Shown piece by piece: positions 63,725 to 64,000 of a DNA stretch of 64,000 nucleotides. Under the pieces are notes generated by a model. It was given only the letters and a program-made list of their open reading frames with translations, was not told the origin of the DNA and did not search any database. A program made the position numbers and the translations under genes. The stretch comes from Agrilactobacillus fermenti (GTDB lineage: Bacteria > Bacillota > Bacilli > Lactobacillales > Lactobacillaceae), in NCBI RefSeq assembly GCF_021030645.1, contig NZ_JACGCJ010000003.1, forward strand, positions 1 through 64,000, read 5' to 3'. Position 1 is the first letter of the stretch, and the number at the start of each line of letters is the position of its first letter.

Positions 63725-64000
63725 TTGCGAAAAACTTTTCTATTCGTTTTAGTTTCAACATTCTTGTTCAGTTCTATGGAAATTACATTGAAAATGGCTG
63801 GCAGCGTCTTTAACCCCATTCAATTAAATTTCATCCGATTCTTGATTGGTGGTTTGGTGTTGTTGCCATTAGCCATTCGCTCGATGCGCATCCATCATTT
63901 AAGATTGGACCGTTCTGCACTTTTAGGCTTCGCCTTGACCGGATTATTGTGTGTGATCGTTAGTATGACGCTATTTCAACTAGCTGTTGTCTATGGTAAA
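63725..64000 (+). CDS. EamA/DMT family transporter, partial
   Basis: First 92 residues, open to the window edge. TTG start 9 bases after GGGAG. Helices FLFVLVSTFLFSSMEITLKM, FNPIQLNFIRFLIGG and a following loop match EamA drug/metabolite transporters of 10 helices. Starts 22 bases after the AEC permease, probably cotranscribed. Confidence 0.8.
   Translation, partial: MRKTFLFVLVSTFLFSSMEITLKMAGSVFNPIQLNFIRFLIGGLVLLPLAIRSMRIHHLRLDRSALLGFALTGLLCVIVSMTLFQLAVVYGK

Noticed and set aside
1-64000. CRISPR arrays, rRNA, tRNA genes and intact insertion sequences
   Set aside because: No regularly spaced repeats, tRNA-like T-arm/acceptor sets, rRNA motifs or transposase genes were seen on either strand.

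Overview
The window is chromosomal DNA of a low-to-moderate GC Gram-positive bacterium, almost certainly a member of the Lactobacillaceae. Evidence: a complete Firmicutes-order S10-spc-alpha ribosomal cluster without map between adk and infA, strong AGGAGG ribosome binding sites, frequent TTG/GTG starts, a LacL/LacM split beta-galactosidase with a LacS-type permease, a maltose phosphorylase pathway, pyruvate oxidase and L-lactate oxidase. The species cannot be fixed from the sequence alone.

Layout. 1-0.8 kb: terminator and a nicotinamidase-like gene (minus). 0.8-14.8 kb: promoter, structured leader, then rpsJ to rplQ in one direction, including secY, adk, infA, rpmJ and rpoA. 15.0-19.2 kb: ECF transporter energising module (ecfA1-ecfA2-ecfT), truA, and rplM-rpsI with its own promoter and leader. 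19.4-23.5 kb: P-loop kinase, TauE/SafE exporter, AzlCD pair, two small proteins and a broken MFS transporter. 23.5-36.9 kb: maltose/maltodextrin locus with two LacI-family regulators, two GH13 enzymes, an ABC importer (malEFG, msmK), a YesL-like membrane protein, maltose phosphorylase and beta-phosphoglucomutase. Imported maltodextrins would be trimmed by the GH13 enzymes, maltose split by phosphorolysis, and beta-glucose-1-phosphate isomerised to glucose-6-phosphate.

37.0-41.7 kb: an AT-rich, apparently acquired island: a LanFEG-type lantibiotic immunity ABC transporter divergent from a response regulator and a frameshifted histidine kinase, running into a decayed oxidoreductase gene. 41.8-48.8 kb: TauE/SafE gene and lactose cluster (lacL-lacM, AraC regulator, lacS), flanked by two copies of the TauE 3' end. 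48.9-64 kb: small membrane protein, formate dehydrogenase with a residue predicting NADP use, an uncharacterised ABC exporter, two MFS exporters, a split SdpI-like/DUF5808 pair, flavodoxin-type oxidoreductase with a divergent Rgg-type regulator, divergent pyruvate oxidase and lactate oxidase, signal peptidase I, an AEC permease and a partial EamA transporter.

The least explained structure is a family of about 110-150-nt structured intergenic repeats. Two full copies flank the yesL-like gene inside the maltose operon. They keep the same nested-stem architecture although the stem sequences differ (compensatory changes). A 3' partial copy follows the pyruvate oxidase gene and a degenerate one may follow formate dehydrogenase. 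No rRNA, tRNA, CRISPR array or intact transposase was seen.
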